A DNA stretch of 64,000 bases from Candidatus Gastranaerophilales bacterium (GTDB lineage Bacteria > Cyanobacteriota > Vampirovibrionia > Gastranaerophilales > Gastranaerophilaceae): positions 1-64,000 of the forward strand of contig CALVAX010000001.1 of assembly GCA_944325605.1 (NCBI GenBank), in the 5' to 3' direction. The notes beneath the pieces were generated by a model. The model was not told the origin of the DNA. It did not search any database and was given only the letters and a program-made list of their open reading frames with translations. Below are positions 34,773-42,982 of this stretch, piece by piece. The number at the start of each line of letters is the position of its first letter. The stretch's first letter is position 1. The translations under genes were made by a program, and so were the position numbers.

Positions 34773-35828
34773 CTATTCCTCATAAAATTTTTGTATTTTT
34801 TCATTGACGCCTGTTTCGACAGCATGCTTTGCAACTCTTACGGCATTTTTGATTGCATAAGCTTTGCTTCGTCCATGGGATATTACGGTAATACCTTTTA
34901 CCCCGAGAAGCAATGCCCCGCCGAATTCTTCGTAGTTAATTTTTGTATAAATTCTTTTCATAAACGGTTTTGCAAGAAGTCCGATTATTTTTCCCATTAA
35001 ATCAGCTTTAAATTCTTGTTTCAGCATTCTGAAAAGCATCTGGGAAGTTCCTTCCGTAACCTTCAGAGCAACGTTTCCGACAAATCCGTCACAAACAACA
35101 ACGTCACATACACTTAAGAAAATTTCTTTTCCTTCGATGTTGCCCACAAAATTCAACTTTTCCTGCTGTTCTTCAAGCAGTTTGTAAGTTGCCTGAGCTA
35201 ATTCATTGCCTTTACCGGCTTCTTCGCCGATATTCAAAACACCAATTCTGGGGTGGTCTATGCCAAGGACGTTTTTAGAGAACGTCGCGCCCATAACTGC
35301 AAACTGATAGAGCATTTCCGGTGTACAATTGCTGTTTGCACCGGCATCAATAACAACAATCGGTTTTTTGATTGTCGGAAGTGTTACAGCGATTGCGGGT
35401 CTGTCAATTCCGGGAATTCTTCCCAGACCGAACAAACTTGAGGCCATGGCTGCACCGGTTGAACCTGCCGCAACCAGAGCATCTGAACTTCCGTGAGCAA
35501 CGGCATCTACCGCCAATACGATTGAAGACTTTTTCTTTTTTCTAATTGCCTGTCCGGGGGCTTCGCCCATTTCTATAACTTCCGAGGCATGAGTAATTTT
35601 TATATCAAGCTTTGATGTATCAATCTTGATACGATATTGTTTGCCGGCTTTTCCGCAATCTGAATAGAAACCTTCATGTGAAATCTTGTCAAGTTCCTGT
35701 TCTATTCTGTCCTGTTTGCCGACCAATTCCAGAGCCACGCCGTATTCCTGCGCAGCCCAAACTGCACCTGCTACTATTTCATGCGGAGCATGATCCCCGC
35801 CCATTGCATCAATTGCTATTCTTGTCAT
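34773..35828 (-). CDS. plsX: Phosphate acyltransferase PlsX
   Basis: 351 aa. MGGDHAP (9-15) and the motif around VAAGSTGA are typical. Makes acyl-phosphate from acyl-ACP for phospholipid synthesis. Its stop touches the fabH start, so the pair is coupled. Confidence 0.96.
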   Translation of the reverse strand: MTRIAIDAMGGDHAPHEIVAGAVWAAQEYGVALELVGKQDRIEQELDKISHEGFYSDCGKAGKQYRIKIDTSKLDIKITHASEVIEMGEAPGQAIRKKKKSSIVLAVDAVAHGSSDALVAAGSTGAAMASSLFGLGRIPGIDRPAIAVTLPTIKKPIVVIDAGANSNCTPEMLYQFAVMGATFSKNVLGIDHPRIGVLNIGEEAGKGNELAQATYKLLEEQQEKLNFVGNIEGKEIFLSVCDVVVCDGFVGNVALKVTEGTSQMLFRMLKQEFKADLMGKIIGLLAKPFMKRIYTKINYEEFGGALLLGVKGITVISHGRSKAYAIKNAVRVAKHAVETGVNEKIQKFYEE

Positions 35829-35871
35829 ATTTCCCTCTCAAAGTCTTCTCAAGTTTAACGGTTTTATGACC

Positions 35872-35897
35872 GGATGGCTGAAAATAATCAGCCATCC
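35872..35897. terminator. Perfect hairpin between rpmF and plsX
   Basis: GGATGGCTGA pairs perfectly with TCAGCCATCC around a 6-nt loop, 11 bp after rpmF. No U-tract on the minus strand, so it is more likely a processing or partial-stop element than a full terminator. Confidence 0.55.
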
Positions 35898-35908
35898 GTA
35901 TAGTTTAG

Positions 35909-36265
35909 TTATTTTTCTTCTGTTTCTGAAGTTTCTTCAGCAGTTTCAGTTTTAACTTCTTCTGCCGGAAGTTCTTCTTTTACTTCAACAACTTCTTCTG
36001 CTTTTGTTTCTTCAACTTTTTCTTCTTTTGCTGCTTTTTTAGTTGATTTTTTTGCAGGTTTCTTTTCTTCAGCTTTAACTTCTTCAACTCTGTCTTTAAG
36101 TCTTACGGGTTTTCCTTTGTAAGTTCCGCAAGCAGTGCAGACTGTGTGAGTTAATACCGGTTCGCCGCAATTAGGGCATTTTGTAAGTTCCGGTCTTGTT
36201 GCTTTCCAGTTGCTTCTTCTTTTGCCTTGTGCTGAATGTCCTGTTCTTTTCTTAGGTACTGCCAT
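35909..36265 (-). CDS. rpmF: 50S ribosomal protein L32 with charged C-terminal extension
   Basis: 118 aa, twice the usual 56-60. Residues 1-60 are L32: VPKKRTGHSAQGKRRSNWK and a zinc ribbon CPNC ... CTAC. Residues 61-118 are a Lys/Glu/Ala/Thr-rich tail, basic first (KKPAKKSTKKAAK) and then acidic (EEVVEVKEELPAEE). The yceD-rpmF-plsX order is classical. The tail may be lineage-specific. Confidence 0.93.
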   Translation of the reverse strand: MAVPKKRTGHSAQGKRRSNWKATRPELTKCPNCGEPVLTHTVCTACGTYKGKPVRLKDRVEEVKAEEKKPAKKSTKKAAKEEKVEETKAEEVVEVKEELPAEEVKTETAEETSETEEK

Positions 36266-36345
36266 TTTTCTTTTTCCTTTTTATTTTTTTACCACTACTT
36301 ATATTTCTTTTTGCCCTGAAACCTTGCGGGTTCAGGATTACAGGT

Positions 36346-36834
36346 TTACTTCCTGTCGATTTGGATGTTTTTAAACACATCCATTCTCGGATCTGATAAA
36401 TTTTCTTCTTTCAAAAACTTATCTCCATTACAATTTATACCACAAACTTTTTTATTTGGTATATTTAATATTACAGATTGATACAATAAGTCATAAATAT
36501 CTATTTTATCATCTCCGTTCAGGTCTGTAATAAACTGACCGTCTTTAAGTTCGGTTTCCTGCCCGTAATCATCCATTAAGGCATTTTTTGCATAAGTTTC
36601 ATCTATATTGAAATTGAGTTCATAATCAAACTCTTTCAGGCACAAATCGCATTCCAAAACCAGCACACAGCTGATACTGCCTGTAATTTCAATAAAATCG
36701 CCGAGTGATTTCAATTTTAAATCTGCTTTTACAGGGCCTTTTGAAGTGATGCCTTCAATAGTGTCTTCAAACTTGCAATCAAGCGTTTTGTCCTGTGAAT
36801 TTTCAATATCTTCAATAGAAACTGTTAAATGCAT
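36346..36834 (-). CDS. yceD: DUF177/YceD family protein
   Basis: 162 aa. CDLCLKEFDYELNFNIDETY (about 95-114) and DLNGDDKIDIYDLLYQSVILNIPNK carry the YceD pattern; the CxxC is followed by later cysteines (CGINC). Always found next to rpmF; implicated in 23S rRNA/ribosome assembly in plants and bacteria. The middle segment looks EF-hand/dockerin-like (DLNGDDKID). Confidence 0.85.
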   Translation of the reverse strand: MHLTVSIEDIENSQDKTLDCKFEDTIEGITSKGPVKADLKLKSLGDFIEITGSISCVLVLECDLCLKEFDYELNFNIDETYAKNALMDDYGQETELKDGQFITDLNGDDKIDIYDLLYQSVILNIPNKKVCGINCNGDKFLKEENLSDPRMDVFKNIQIDRK

Positions 36835-36849
36835 GGATTATCCTTTAAA

Positions 36850-37098
36850 TTACATATACTGTTCTTCCTGCAAAGCAAGAGAAGCAACCTGATTTGAGAT
36901 AAAACATACTTTCTTTAAAGGGCCGGTTGTTTCTTTTTCAATAAATGAAGGGGTCGGGCTTTTCATTGCCGTTTTTAATTCTTCATACATTGCTTCGGGA
37001 TTTTCAACATAGAGCACTAACGGTGCTGTTGAGCCTTTTAAAAATACAAGAAGCGATGTTCTTTTTTTAATATTTTGCGCATTAAATTGCTGAGCCAT
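36850..37098 (-). CDS. Small conserved-looking protein upstream of yceD
   Basis: An 82-aa alpha/beta protein (TSLLVFLKGSTAPLVLYVENPEAMYEELKTA). No signal peptide. First gene of the yceD-rpmF-plsX-fabH transcript. SD AAGGAGTAAG precedes the ATG. Function unknown. Confidence 0.6.
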   Translation of the reverse strand: MAQQFNAQNIKKRTSLLVFLKGSTAPLVLYVENPEAMYEELKTAMKSPTPSFIEKETTGPLKKVCFISNQVASLALQEEQYM

Positions 37099-37311
37099 TT
37101 CTTACTCCTTTTCTTTATTTTTCATCCTGCCTGAATAAAAAAGCCGGATAAGTGTTTCAATTATAAAATAAAAAATGAATTTGTGCAAATTTATATACAT
37201 AAATAATGATGATTGCCGCGGGTATTTGAGCGTAATATTTTTTATTTTTATGTTAAAATAATTATATTCATTTACAAAAGAGAGATTAATTTAAAGATTT
37301 AAAGGGGAAAT

Positions 37312-38679
37312 ATGTCTATAATTTTAATGATACTTCTTTTAAGTGTGCTGATACTGGTGCATGAGGCAGGGCATTTTCTGGCAGCCAAAATGTTTAAGAT
37401 GAAGGTTGCAAAATTCGGTTTCGGACTTCCGATAGGCCCGACACTATGGGAAAAGAAAATCGGTGATGTAACCGTGCTTGTACATGCTTTTCTTTTGGGA
37501 GGTTATGTTGCATTTCCGGACGATGAAAAGGATGAAACTTTGCCTGCGGATTCTCCGGACAGATTTTTGAACAGACCGGTGTATCAGCGTTTAATTGTTG
37601 TTTCGGCAGGTGTTCTGGCAAATGTTGTATGCGCTTTCGTACTTGTATTTTTGACTGCGGCACTGTGGGGACAGCTTCCGAGCGGCAAATACACTGTTAC
37701 TGTTAAAAATATTGTTGCCGAGAAATCCGAGGCTATATGGAAATCAGGACTTCAAAAGGGTGACAGAATTATAGAAATTAACGGTTCAGAAATCAACACT
37801 CCGTACGGACTTATGGCTTTTGCAAAATTGAGCAGCAAATTTGACGGCAAAGCTGACGGGGCATATATCGGCAAAAATACGGAAAAACTTAAGAAACTCA
37901 ACCCTGCTTTCAAAGAAGATGAAATCATTCCTGAAGATGTAATGGTTCAGATTCCTTCGGTTGGCACTGAGCCTCAGATAAAATTGAACAGAGATCAGAT
38001 TATCGGGATTGAAAAATATAAAGACAATGAAATTCCATTAAGCGACAGCCAGAAAAAATTGAGAGATGAGATTGAGGGCAGAAAATATTTTCTATCAGAC
38101 GGCACAATAACCCTTAATGATGTGGCTTATGCAATTTCTGACAATGTTCACCCTATAAACATTACAGTTGAAAGAAACGGTGAAATCGTAAAATTAAATC
38201 CTGTTTATTCAAATAAAGACGGGCTTATCGGTGTTGAATACTGTGCAAATGAGATTATAATTCCGACAAAAGACTTTAAATCAATTGTTGCAGGCAGTAA
38301 CAAATACCTGTATGACAACACATATATGCTCCTTTACGGCTTAAAACAAATATTTACGGGCAAAGTTCAGCTGAACGATCTTCACGGGGTAATTGTTATC
38401 ACCAAAATTGGCGGCGATAAAATTCAGGATGAGGGAATTTTATCAGGCATACTTCTTGCAGCGCTTATATCGCTTGACCTTGCGATTGTAAACTTCCTGC
38501 CGATACCGGCTCTTGACGGAGGACATGTCTTATTCCTGATTATCGAAAAACTAAGAGGCAGACCGCTTGAAGAAGAGATTATCGAAAAAATCGGCACCGC
38601 AGGATTTTTGTTCCTGATTGCGCTTATGGTTTTCGTAATTTTCAATGACATATATGCACTGATTACGCATAAAATTTAA
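37312..38679 (+). CDS. rseP: RIP metalloprotease RseP (site-2 protease, M50)
   Basis: A 455-aa intramembrane zinc protease. HEAGH (17-21) in the first transmembrane helix and LPIPALDGGH near 400 are the two zinc motifs. Between them lies one PDZ region starting near SGLQKGDRIIEING, interrupted by about 90 charged residues before the second half (INITVERNGE). Longer than the usual 360-380 aa cyanobacterial enzyme. Cleaves anti-sigma factors or signal-peptide remnants in the membrane. Confidence 0.93.
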   Translation: MSIILMILLLSVLILVHEAGHFLAAKMFKMKVAKFGFGLPIGPTLWEKKIGDVTVLVHAFLLGGYVAFPDDEKDETLPADSPDRFLNRPVYQRLIVVSAGVLANVVCAFVLVFLTAALWGQLPSGKYTVTVKNIVAEKSEAIWKSGLQKGDRIIEINGSEINTPYGLMAFAKLSSKFDGKADGAYIGKNTEKLKKLNPAFKEDEIIPEDVMVQIPSVGTEPQIKLNRDQIIGIEKYKDNEIPLSDSQKKLRDEIEGRKYFLSDGTITLNDVAYAISDNVHPINITVERNGEIVKLNPVYSNKDGLIGVEYCANEIIIPTKDFKSIVAGSNKYLYDNTYMLLYGLKQIFTGKVQLNDLHGVIVITKIGGDKIQDEGILSGILLAALISLDLAIVNFLPIPALDGGHVLFLIIEKLRGRPLEEEIIEKIGTAGFLFLIALMVFVIFNDIYALITHKI

Positions 38680-38699
38680 GTATTAAACTTACAAACAAT

Positions 38700-38740
38700 A
38701 AAAAACGCCGGCTATTATCAAAAAACCGGTGTTTTTATTT
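38700..38740 (+). terminator. Intrinsic terminator of rseP
   Basis: AAAAACGCCGG and CCGGTGTTTTT form a stem followed by an ATTTTTAT tract. Confidence 0.88.
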
Positions 38741-38824
38741 TTATATTTTTTCCCCGGCAGGAGAATAGAATTATGCGTTAATAATCTTTAATCTGAAATG
38801 TAACAGTTTTTAAGGAGGAATTTT

Positions 38825-39130
38825 ATGTTTTACAACGTATTAAAAGCAAAAGATATTGTTAATCTTGATGATGAAAAATTTATGAAGAAAACTTTGATGG
38901 AACAAAATGACAGCTGCTTAAGCATTATTGCGCTGAAGAAAGAAGAAATAATCGACACACATACTTCTGTTTGTGATGCGGCTGTATATGTTTTGGACGG
39001 AGAACTCGAGCTTCATTTTGACGCTGAAAAATTCACAGTTGGCAAAGGAGAAATTTTGTTATTCAAAAAAGATGAACAGCACAAAGTTCTGGCAAACAAA
39101 GACAGCAAATTTTTTCTTATTAAAATATAA
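38825..39130 (+). CDS. Small cupin-domain protein
   Basis: A 101-aa single cupin barrel. VYVLDGELELHFDAEKFTVGKGEILLFKKDEQHKV (about 51-85) matches cupin motif 1 end and motif 2 (H at 84). DTHTS holds a further histidine. An AAGGAGG site precedes the ATG. Metal binding and substrate unknown. Confidence 0.75.
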   Translation: MFYNVLKAKDIVNLDDEKFMKKTLMEQNDSCLSIIALKKEEIIDTHTSVCDAAVYVLDGELELHFDAEKFTVGKGEILLFKKDEQHKVLANKDSKFFLIKI

Positions 39131-39136
39131 AAGTTC

Positions 39137-39163
39137 AGGGCGGAAATTTATCCGCCCTTTCGT
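39137..39163 (+). terminator. Intrinsic terminator of the cupin gene
   Basis: AGGGCGGA-aattta... TCCGCCCT stem followed by TTCGTCTT. Confidence 0.8.
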
Positions 39164-39265
39164 CTTGTAGGAGGGTCTGATAAGTGAGGCGTGAAGGGTG
39201 AGGAGGATTTAAAAAGGCGTTAAAACTGTAAGGCGATAAGAAATCGCTCCATTTTTTCTCAGTCA

Positions 39266-39396
39266 TGTCATTCTGAGGGAGTGAAACGCCCGAAGAATCT
39301 GTTTGCGTTGTCAGAAGATCCTTCGGCTTCCCGCACTCGCAACAAACAGGTACGGCTTACGCCTTTCACCATCTGCTCGTGCGCCTCAGGATGACA
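39266..39396. repeat. MITE-like repeat, copy 4 (expanded core)
   Basis: TGTCATTCTGAG ... CTCAGGATGACA. The centre is enlarged to 131 bp and contains GAAGAATCT and AGAAGATCCTTC plus a CAAACAG/CTGTTTG-type pair. Purine-rich GTGAAGGGTGAGGAGG sequence like that at 10.1 kb lies just before it (39184-39210). Together they fill the 344-bp gap. Confidence 0.75.
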
Positions 39397-39474
39397 TTGG
39401 GATTCTGTGGGAAACCGGACATTTTGCACGAAATCTTTGATTTCTAGATATGATTGAAATAATGTAGTAAAACC

Positions 39475-40518
39475 TTAATCGGGTTCAATAGCGATTTTCA
39501 AACATCCGTCGGGCTTTTGCTCAAAAAGTTTGTAGGCCTCCTGAATGCCGCTTAATTTAAACCTTTGCGTAATCAAAAAATCCGTAGAAATTTTCTTTTC
39601 TTTTATCAAATTTACAAGCTTTTCGCAATGAACGGCATCTACCCCGCCGGTTTTGAAGGTTAAATTCTTGCCGTACATCTCAGGAAGCGGCAGAGTCAGA
39701 TTTTCCTCATACATTGCAACAACCCCGACCACTGCATTAGGTCTTGCAATTTTCCAGGACATTTCAAAGGTTTCTTTTGTGCCGGCGCATTCTATAACCC
39801 CGTCTGCCCCGCGGTTTTCGGTCAGTTTTTTAATTTCTTCTTCTATATTGCATTTTGAAGGGTTGAAAGTATAATCCGCAAGCCCGTTTTCCTGTGCAAT
39901 TTTTAACCTTGTTTCATCAAAATCTATTGCGATAATTGTGCCGGCGCCGAGATATTTGGCGCACATCATCGCACACAAACCAACAGGCCCCGAGCCGATT
40001 ACAGCAACGCAATCACCCTGACGGATTTCACACATCTCAGCGCCGAAATATCCGCTTGATAAAATGTCCCCCACAAAAAGTGCATTCTCATAACTTACCC
40101 CCACAGGCAATTTCGTCAACCCGTTATCTGCATACGGAACTCTTACATATTCAGCCTGACACCCGTCAATCCGGCATCCGAGTTCCCAGCCGCCGTTAAG
40201 GCAATTATTTATGAAACCTCTTTTGCAAAAATAACATTCCCCGCAAAAAGTTTCACAGTTTGCGCTCACTCTGTCGCCGACAGAAAACTTATTTACTTCC
40301 GGCCCCACAGCAACAACTTCTCCGACAAATTCATGTCCCAGAATTACGTTGTTGTTCGCTTTCGGCACAAAACCATTCTTTATATGCAAATCACTTGTAC
40401 AAATCGTAGACAATGTAACCTTCACAATCGCATCTTTCGGATTTTTTATTTCAGGAATTTCCCTTTCGCAAAATTTTATACTTCCTTCAACGTTTTTATC
40501 ATATACAAGTGCTTTCAT
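39475..40518 (-). CDS. Zinc-dependent alcohol dehydrogenase-like protein
   Basis: 347 aa from ATG at 40518 (MKALVYDKN) behind GAGGAG; the longer reading is unsupported. A medium-chain dehydrogenase with GHEFVGEVVAVG, structural-zinc cysteines (CETFCGECYFCKRG), catalytic CTSDLH, and the NAD fold GSGPVGLCAM. Likely oxidises a secondary alcohol or polyol such as threonine, sorbitol or butanediol. Alone between repeats. Substrate not determinable. Confidence 0.88.
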   Translation of the reverse strand: MKALVYDKNVEGSIKFCEREIPEIKNPKDAIVKVTLSTICTSDLHIKNGFVPKANNNVILGHEFVGEVVAVGPEVNKFSVGDRVSANCETFCGECYFCKRGFINNCLNGGWELGCRIDGCQAEYVRVPYADNGLTKLPVGVSYENALFVGDILSSGYFGAEMCEIRQGDCVAVIGSGPVGLCAMMCAKYLGAGTIIAIDFDETRLKIAQENGLADYTFNPSKCNIEEEIKKLTENRGADGVIECAGTKETFEMSWKIARPNAVVGVVAMYEENLTLPLPEMYGKNLTFKTGGVDAVHCEKLVNLIKEKKISTDFLITQRFKLSGIQEAYKLFEQKPDGCLKIAIEPD

Positions 40519-40676
40519 ATAAATCTCCTCTAAAAAATCATACTCCAAAAATATAATCTTCGAAAGCATAATATAAAACTTGTCATATTAATCAGACGGG
40601 CAATTTAACCCTGTGCAAAGTATTTTATAATAAGTCTGTGGATAGCTGTACTACCGGAAATTAAAGGAGAAAGATT

Positions 40677-40931
40677 ATGAAAGACGAAAAAACACACGAT
40701 AAAGAAACTTTAAAAGAAAAAGCTGAACGCACGGCAGAACACATTAAAGACAAAGCCGGTGAAGTTAAAGAAAACATCAAGAAAGGCGCTGAAAACGTAA
40801 AAGAAAAGGTTGACGAAATTAAAGAAAAACACGCGCTTAAAAAAGAAGAAGAAGCCGAAAAAAAGGCGATGAAAGCTGATGAAAAGGCTGAAAAAGCTAA
40901 ATTAAAAGCCGAAGAACTTGCTGAAAAATAA
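40677..40931 (+). CDS. Charged coiled-coil stress-type protein
   Basis: An 84-aa Lys/Glu/Ala protein with an 11-residue-like period (KDKAGEVKENIKKGAENVKEKVDEI), resembling CsbD, LEA and YtxH-like proteins. No hydrophobic core or signal. An AAAGGAG site precedes the ATG. Possibly an osmotic or desiccation stress protein; the assignment is by composition. Confidence 0.65.
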   Translation: MKDEKTHDKETLKEKAERTAEHIKDKAGEVKENIKKGAENVKEKVDEIKEKHALKKEEEAEKKAMKADEKAEKAKLKAEELAEK

Positions 40932-40937
40932 TTTTTT

Positions 40938-40963
40938 GGGCGGGCTGAAATCTCAGCCCGCCC
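40938..40963. terminator. GC-rich hairpin between convergent genes
   Basis: GGGCGGGCTGA pairs with TCAGCCCGCCC around AAAT, placed between the two convergent genes. A T-tract lies on neither immediate 3' side, so it may be a weak bidirectional terminator. Confidence 0.6.
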
Positions 40964-40982
40964 ATTATACAAAAAAAAACTT

Positions 40983-41201
40983 TTATCCGCCGCAGGTTTT
41001 GCAAGGTTTTCCGCCTTGATGATAGGCATCTTTCCTATCTATTTTAATACAATTTTTAGTACACTTTTGAGCGTGCGGACAGGAAACTTTATGAACTTTT
41101 TTTGTTTCGACATTGAACATAACATTTTCTGCAAAGGCCGGAGATATCGTAAATATTCCGTTGAAAATGAATATTAAAAGGACTGCTAAAACTTTTTTCA
41201 T
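40983..41201 (-). CDS. Small secreted Cys-rich protein (Ada zinc-finger-like)
   Basis: 72 aa: Sec signal peptide (MKKVLAVLLIFIFNGIFTIS, cleavage likely after AFA), then VHKVSCPHAQKC ... DAYHQGGKPCKTCGG. The C-x-H-x3-C ... C-x2-C arrangement matches the small metal-binding module seen in Ada N termini and in secreted endonuclease tails. Likely a periplasmic or extracellular zinc or heme-binding protein; six cysteines. Confidence 0.65.
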   Translation of the reverse strand: MKKVLAVLLIFIFNGIFTISPAFAENVMFNVETKKVHKVSCPHAQKCTKNCIKIDRKDAYHQGGKPCKTCGG

Positions 41202-41206
41202 AACAT

Positions 41207-41605
41207 TTAAGCCATCACATTCAATTTTTTACCGCTTTCAGGATGAGTTCTTTTATAACTTTCAGCCTGAGATTTGATTTCTCTTGCCTGAGATGCAACT
41301 TTAAAATCCTGAGCAGACGGATCCGACGGTGCCATCGCTGAATTAATAACAGTATTTGCATCTTTTATTGTTTTATCAGGGTTATTTTTATCCAGAGCCG
41401 GCATTTTTATAGCCACATGACCTCCGACAGGAACACCGTTTTCATCCCGTTCGATAACAATATTACCTGCAAGATTTCCGCCGGCTCTTTTGTGGGCAAG
41501 TTCATGAGAATAAATCTCGTTATATCTCTGGCTTATCATATTCTGACGCGCCTGATTTTGAGCGGACGCATAATTATTAGCAAACATTCTCACTGCACTA
41601 ATCAT
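41207..41605 (-). CDS. Minimal SprA-related putative metalloprotease
   Basis: 132 aa from ATG at 41605 (MISAVRMF). SHELAHKRAGGNLAGN with HEXXH at 34-38, then NGVPVGGHVAI and SDPSAQDFKVASQAREI, is the core of the SprA-related family (PF12118-like). Members are usually 200-400 aa, so this is a bare catalytic core. No signal peptide visible. Substrate unknown. Confidence 0.75.
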   Translation of the reverse strand: MISAVRMFANNYASAQNQARQNMISQRYNEIYSHELAHKRAGGNLAGNIVIERDENGVPVGGHVAIKMPALDKNNPDKTIKDANTVINSAMAPSDPSAQDFKVASQAREIKSQAESYKRTHPESGKKLNVMA

Positions 41606-41676
41606 AATCCTAACCTTCTTTCCTGCTAACATTGTAGCAAACTTACCTGAATATTGCAATAGTTCTTGAGTATTAT

Positions 41677-41823
41677 GGGACTTATGAGCAAATTCCACGG
41701 ATATTATCAAAAGCACGTCATTCTGAGGGCTTTAGCCCGAAGAATCTTATTTATTAGATACTTCGCTAACGCTCAGTATGACGCAATTTTGAGATTTTTA
41801 ACAGAATTTTCTTTATAAGTCCC
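41677..41823. repeat. MITE-like composite repeat, copy 5 (complete, 147 bp)
   Basis: Ends GGGACTTATGAGCAAATTCC and AGAATTTTCTTTATAAGTCCC-like; inner GTCATTCTGAG / CTCAGTATGAC with GAAGAATCT. Same architecture and length as the copy at 22539. Confidence 0.82.
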
Positions 41824-41912
41824 GTAATTATTAAGTTTGCCTCTTAAATAATTTCTGTTATAATGTTGATAAAATAAAATTAACTTATTGGAAAATCTCT
41901 AACGGAGGGTTA

Positions 41913-42296
41913 ATGTTTAAAAAAATTTTAAGTTTGAGTATTTGTATGGCACTTGCGGCTCCTGTGGTTCTCGCCGGAGGCAGAGGCAATTCTAACAACT
42001 ACGTTCCGCCGGAAGGCTACGGACAGGATTTGAACGGCTTTATGTATATGGACTACAAAAACAGCGAAGCGCAAGATGATGCAGATGATTATGCTATGCC
42101 GATTCCAAAATTTCTCCAGCGCAACAAAGAAGAAGTTGCCGCAAAACGGGAACCGCATGAAATTAAGAAAAATTCTGACGGCAAAATGAAATCTGCACCG
42201 ATGAGTTATGAACAATTCCCGCAAAACTACGACAGCAGCCAGCAGATGTTTATGATGCAAAACGGAATGCAGGGGCTGTACGGAATGCCGTTTTAA
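41913..42296 (+). CDS. Secreted hypothetical protein, Met/Gln-rich tail
   Basis: 127 aa with a Sec signal peptide (MFKKILSLSICMALAAPVVLA, cleavage near 21). Mature part is polar and low in complexity, ending in a Met/Gln/Gly-rich stretch (QQMFMMQNGMQGLYGMPF). A GGAGG site precedes the ATG. No family recognised. Confidence 0.6.
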   Translation: MFKKILSLSICMALAAPVVLAGGRGNSNNYVPPEGYGQDLNGFMYMDYKNSEAQDDADDYAMPIPKFLQRNKEEVAAKREPHEIKKNSDGKMKSAPMSYEQFPQNYDSSQQMFMMQNGMQGLYGMPF

Positions 42297-42309
42297 ATTT
42301 CTGTAATCT

Positions 42310-42882
42310 TTACGGCGCCAATTCTTTTTCAACAATCGGCGGTATAGGAGACGTTATCAGCATTGTCATATATTTGTCGTTGTCTGCCTTTACTCTGTTT
42401 GCTATTCCGACTATTTCTTCATTGTTTTTGAAAAAATATTTGACGGAATACCGGAATTCGGTTATTCCTTTAAGCGGGTTTTTCTCATACTTAAATACAT
42501 TGTATGTGAAAAAGTTTTTGCCGTTTTCGTTTCCGTTTTCAAGATAACTTATGACAGCCTGATCTGTTTTTTTGTTTTTGGCAAATTTCAAAAGCACGCA
42601 GGTTTCGTTATTTTCAATATCTTTGTCAACATCCTGTGCATAATCTATCGGATCTTTAACTTCCGGAAGATGATAAACTCCTATCATTTTTGTCCATGAA
42701 TTATGGTTTTCTCCGTTTGGAAAATACTCATTCATTGCATCCGGCAAATCAAGCGACTGAGCCGTTGCTTTAAGAATAAAATTCTGGTTGTCAAAAGTAA
42801 TTTCATTCGTCGCCGCGACTCCGCCTGCTGAAGCTGACAACAAAAGAGAAAACGCCAAAATGTTAAAAATATTCTTGTTCAT
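42310..42882 (-). CDS. Secreted hypothetical protein
   Basis: 190 aa with a Sec signal (MNKNIFNILAFSLLLSASA, cleavage near 23). The mature part is alpha/beta with no known motif (WTKMIGVYHLPEVKDP, FFTYNVFKYEKNP). Convergent with the neighbouring secreted protein gene, 13 bp apart. Function unknown. Confidence 0.6.
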   Translation of the reverse strand: MNKNIFNILAFSLLLSASAGGVAATNEITFDNQNFILKATAQSLDLPDAMNEYFPNGENHNSWTKMIGVYHLPEVKDPIDYAQDVDKDIENNETCVLLKFAKNKKTDQAVISYLENGNENGKNFFTYNVFKYEKNPLKGITEFRYSVKYFFKNNEEIVGIANRVKADNDKYMTMLITSPIPPIVEKELAP

Positions 42883-42982
42883 AATTCTTTCCTTTTTCTT
42901 TTTAATTAAAACATACCGGACAAAGAAAAAAATTACGCTTTATACTAATATGACAGGACAACTTTCAACTTCCTGCCGGAAA

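Noticed and set aside
40661..41029. 122-aa Ser/Phe-rich minus-strand ORF
   Set aside because: It is the antisense shadow of the Lys/Glu-rich gene at 40677-40931; long Ser/Phe runs are the expected mirror of Lys/Glu/Ala codons.
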